Shown here one piece after another: positions 61,950 through 64,000 of a DNA stretch of 64,000 nt. Position numbers and translations under genes: made by a program. Origin of the DNA: Verrucomicrobiota bacterium (GTDB lineage: Bacteria; Verrucomicrobiota; Verrucomicrobiia; Limisphaerales; JADLHS01); contig JAKQDQ010000181.1 in assembly GCA_029573725.1 (NCBI GenBank), positions 372,001 to 436,000 on the forward strand, given 5' to 3'. The first letter of the stretch is position 1; the number at the start of each line of letters is the position of its first letter. The notes beneath the pieces are model-generated. The model worked only from the letters and a program-made list of their open reading frames with translations. It did no database searches and had not been told where the DNA came from.

Positions 61950-64000
61950 ATGATCGCCCTGCTGACGCGTATTCGGGCACTTGGAGTGGAATGGAAGCCG
62001 CCGCACTGGCGCCTGCTGTTTACATTAGTCTCCGGCCTGGGACTTGCACCAATGAGCAGTCGGGCGACCCCGTTGATCCTGGATGATTTCAACTATGCCA
62101 CCACGCCGGCGGCGCAGACGGCCTGGGTCGGCGGGGCGGGACCGGCCGTGAACATGTTGAACAGCGGGGCGTGGGGGGCGGAACGCGTGATGGTGGCCAA
62201 TTGCGACTTTGCCACGCGCGAAACCCGTTGCTTTTGGGATCGCCAAGTGGCGCTGGACCTCTCGCCGCACGCCGTGTTTGAGCTGGAAGTGTATGCGCCC
62301 AATCCCGCCGCCATTTCCTCCTTCACCTTGTATTTCCGTTCTGGCGGCGGCTGGTACGGCGCTTCACTGCCGCTGACCCGGACCGGCTGGCAAACATTGC
62401 GCTTCAGTCGTGGCGACTTTACGGCGGAAGGGACGCCCGCCGGCTGGCAGCAGATTGATCAAATCCGCCTCTCCCCCTGGAAGGCGCGTTCCGAGAACAC
62501 CTTCCTCGCGTTCCGTGAACTGCGCGCGTTCACTCCAACGGTGTTGGTGGTGCGGGACACGACCAGTTCCAATCCCGATGTGGTGCAGGAGACTGTGGAG
62601 CGGCATCTCGCCTGGCTGGGAAGCTACAACATTGACTGCGGTGTGATCACCCGGACGGAGGTCGAGGCGGGGTTGTTGCAACAAAGTCAACTGGCCATCC
62701 TGCCGTACAACGAAACGGTGTCGGAAACCGAGATGTCCAACTATGAATCCTTTGCGGCCGCGGGCGGAAAATTGATCGTGTATTACCAGTTGCCGGGCCG
62801 TCTGGCGGCCTTGCTGCGCGTCCAGGTCACCGGTTGGATGCAGGGAAATTTTGCCACCTGGCACTTTGCGGATCCCAATATTGCAAACCTGCCCACGCGG
62901 GTGCAGCAGGCGTCCTGGAACATTACCACGGCCGTGCCGGGCGGCCCCCAAGCGCGCGTCACCGCCACCTGGGAGAACGCCCAGGGGCAGGAGACCGGCC
63001 AGGCGGCCTGGCTGGCGAGCGACCGCGGCTTTTTCATGTCTCACATTCTCCTCGGCGATGATGCGGATGCAAAATCCTTCGCCTTGCTGTGTCTGACGGG
63101 CTCGCTCTTGCCGGATGTATGGCCTGCCGCCGCGACGGGGGCGATCAATCAAATCGGACGGGTGGGGCCGTACCTCGATTACGACACGGCCACCTCAGCG
63201 ATTCACCTCCAGGCCGCGCCCACGTTGCGGGCGCACCTGGTCGAAAGCGAACTGCTGCTGGCCGCCACCCATCGCACCCTGGCGCTGGCCGAACACACGA
63301 CGAACCATCACGCGCAGGCCGTTGTGGCCGCCCACACCGCGCGCGCCCACTTGCTGCAGGCGTACGCGTTGAGTTTGAAACCCACCTATCCCGAAGTCCG
63401 CGCGTTTTGGGAACATCACGCCACGGGGCCGTATCCAGGCAACTGGCCCGCCGCCATGGAGGCGCTGGCCACCCATCAATTCAATGCCGTTTTCGTCAAC
63501 CTGCTTTGGGGTGGCCTGGCACATTACAACAGCGCCTATCTCCCCCACTCGGCCGAGTTCAACCAGTACGGCGACCAGATCACGGCGTGCGTCAACGCCG
63601 CCCACGCGCGCGGTCTGCAGGTGCATGTGTGGAAGGTTTGCTGGAACTTGCTGGGCGCGCCGCAAACATTCATCAACTCCATGCGCGCCGCGCAGCGCAC
63701 CCAGGTGTCCAGCGCGGGGACGCCCACGGACTGGCTTTGCCCCTCGCATCCGGACAACTTCGCCCTGGAAACCAATTCCCTGCTCGAAGTGGTGCGCAAT
63801 TACGACGTGGATGGCCTGCACTTTGATTACATCCGTTACCCGGATGCGGATCATTGTTACTGCAGCGGCTGCGCCACCCGCTTCCAGGCCCAAACGGGTC
63901 TCGCCGTCGCCAACTGGCCGGCGGAGGTGCTGACCCCCGGCGCGTTGCGCACCGCCTTTCTCGACTGGCGGCGCGCCCAGATCACGCATCTGGTCGAAGT
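61950..64000 (+). CDS. Exported GHL10-like glycoside hydrolase (partial, 3' end outside window)
   Basis: 683 codons read from the ATG at 61950 to the window end without a stop. Export is suggested by a hydrophobic stretch (about 20-36, WRLLFTLVSGLGLAP) after a basic start. A beta-rich domain with LILDDFNYATTP and ALDLSPHAVFELEVYAP follows. A central segment with VLVVRDTTSSNPDVVQETVE resembles a Rossmann-like or trimerisation region. From about residue 480 the GHL10/DUF187 barrel appears: FNAVFVNLLWGG, ACVNAAHARGLQVHVWKVCW, and YDVDGLHFDYIRYPDADHCY. The family is thought to act on polysaccharides; the linkage is unknown. Confidence 0.75.
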   Translation, partial: MIALLTRIRALGVEWKPPHWRLLFTLVSGLGLAPMSSRATPLILDDFNYATTPAAQTAWVGGAGPAVNMLNSGAWGAERVMVANCDFATRETRCFWDRQVALDLSPHAVFELEVYAPNPAAISSFTLYFRSGGGWYGASLPLTRTGWQTLRFSRGDFTAEGTPAGWQQIDQIRLSPWKARSENTFLAFRELRAFTPTVLVVRDTTSSNPDVVQETVERHLAWLGSYNIDCGVITRTEVEAGLLQQSQLAILPYNETVSETEMSNYESFAAAGGKLIVYYQLPGRLAALLRVQVTGWMQGNFATWHFADPNIANLPTRVQQASWNITTAVPGGPQARVTATWENAQGQETGQAAWLASDRGFFMSHILLGDDADAKSFALLCLTGSLLPDVWPAAATGAINQIGRVGPYLDYDTATSAIHLQAAPTLRAHLVESELLLAATHRTLALAEHTTNHHAQAVVAAHTARAHLLQAYALSLKPTYPEVRAFWEHHATGPYPGNWPAAMEALATHQFNAVFVNLLWGGLAHYNSAYLPHSAEFNQYGDQITACVNAAHARGLQVHVWKVCWNLLGAPQTFINSMRAAQRTQVSSAGTPTDWLCPSHPDNFALETNSLLEVVRNYDVDGLHFDYIRYPDADHCYCSGCATRFQAQTGLAVANWPAEVLTPGALRTAFLDWRRAQITHLVE

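Noticed and set aside
1-64000. tRNA, rRNA, CRISPR arrays and classical riboswitches
   Set aside because: I looked for T-loop GTTCRANNC cores with acceptor pairing, regularly spaced direct repeats and known aptamer cores, and saw none that held up.

Overview
The window is a high-GC bacterial chromosome segment with dense, often translationally coupled gene strings (ATGA or GTGA stop/start overlaps), many exported proteins, a complete respiratory nitric oxide reductase locus, and REP/RAYT palindromic repeats. The gene mix (GDPD with a LamG-like domain, DUF3616, a gingipain-like C25 peptidase, a GHL10-type glycoside hydrolase, RhaT and rhamnose-type ABC importers, a UbiD decarboxylase) is what I would expect of Verrucomicrobiota, probably the Limisphaerales/Pedosphaera side. 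That placement is inferred from gene content; there is no rRNA in the window to test it.

Layout. 1-1320: a glycerophosphodiesterase running off the left edge. 1409-4684: a SNF2 ATPase. 5150-8843: an HlyD-type adaptor, a DUF3616 protein and a TolC-type channel. 8983-15879: central metabolism (divergent transketolase, beta-hydroxyacid dehydrogenase, PfkB kinase, PTS enzyme I, TrpF). 16036-18380: an AT-richer patch with three exported proteins of unknown function. 18538-22301: a ubiD gene whose 3' end is invaded by a REP-RAYT-REPIN unit and which also carries an in-frame palindromic insert, then a sugar isomerase and rpsU.

22545-30650: a nitric oxide detoxification/denitrification island. Two transcription units, each preceded by an FNR/Dnr-like box and a similarly spaced promoter, carry a small membrane protein, a diheme NorC, NorB, a triple DUF2249-type protein, a heme-copper/NnrS-like membrane protein and a DUF59 Fe-S factor. 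An NnrS-like protein and an Rrf2 regulator lie on the opposite strand. 30767-36967: C25 peptidase, Ser/Thr kinase, a coupled lepB / SnoaL-like / AlkA-like / EamA string, and nadC.

37351-45623: the most notable locus. A divergent cluster makes 2-aminoethylphosphonate (PEP mutase fused to a nucleotidyltransferase, phosphonopyruvate decarboxylase, aminotransferase). On the other strand it carries a 2-oxoglutarate/Fe(II) oxygenase, a CDP-alcohol phosphotransferase, a flippase-like membrane protein and a cytidylyltransferase. I read it as a candidate phosphonolipid biosynthesis, tailoring and translocation system.

45668-49910: DEAD-box helicase, PIN-PhoH ATPase and a GST. 50050-57021: one six-gene operon combining a sugar ABC importer with an exo-sialidase and a GH20 hexosaminidase. 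57222-59876: an unknown protein, an SDR and RhaT. 60003-61886: a dead IS1380-like element whose middle is replaced by part of a second transposase. 61950-64000: a GHL10-like exported hydrolase running off the right edge.
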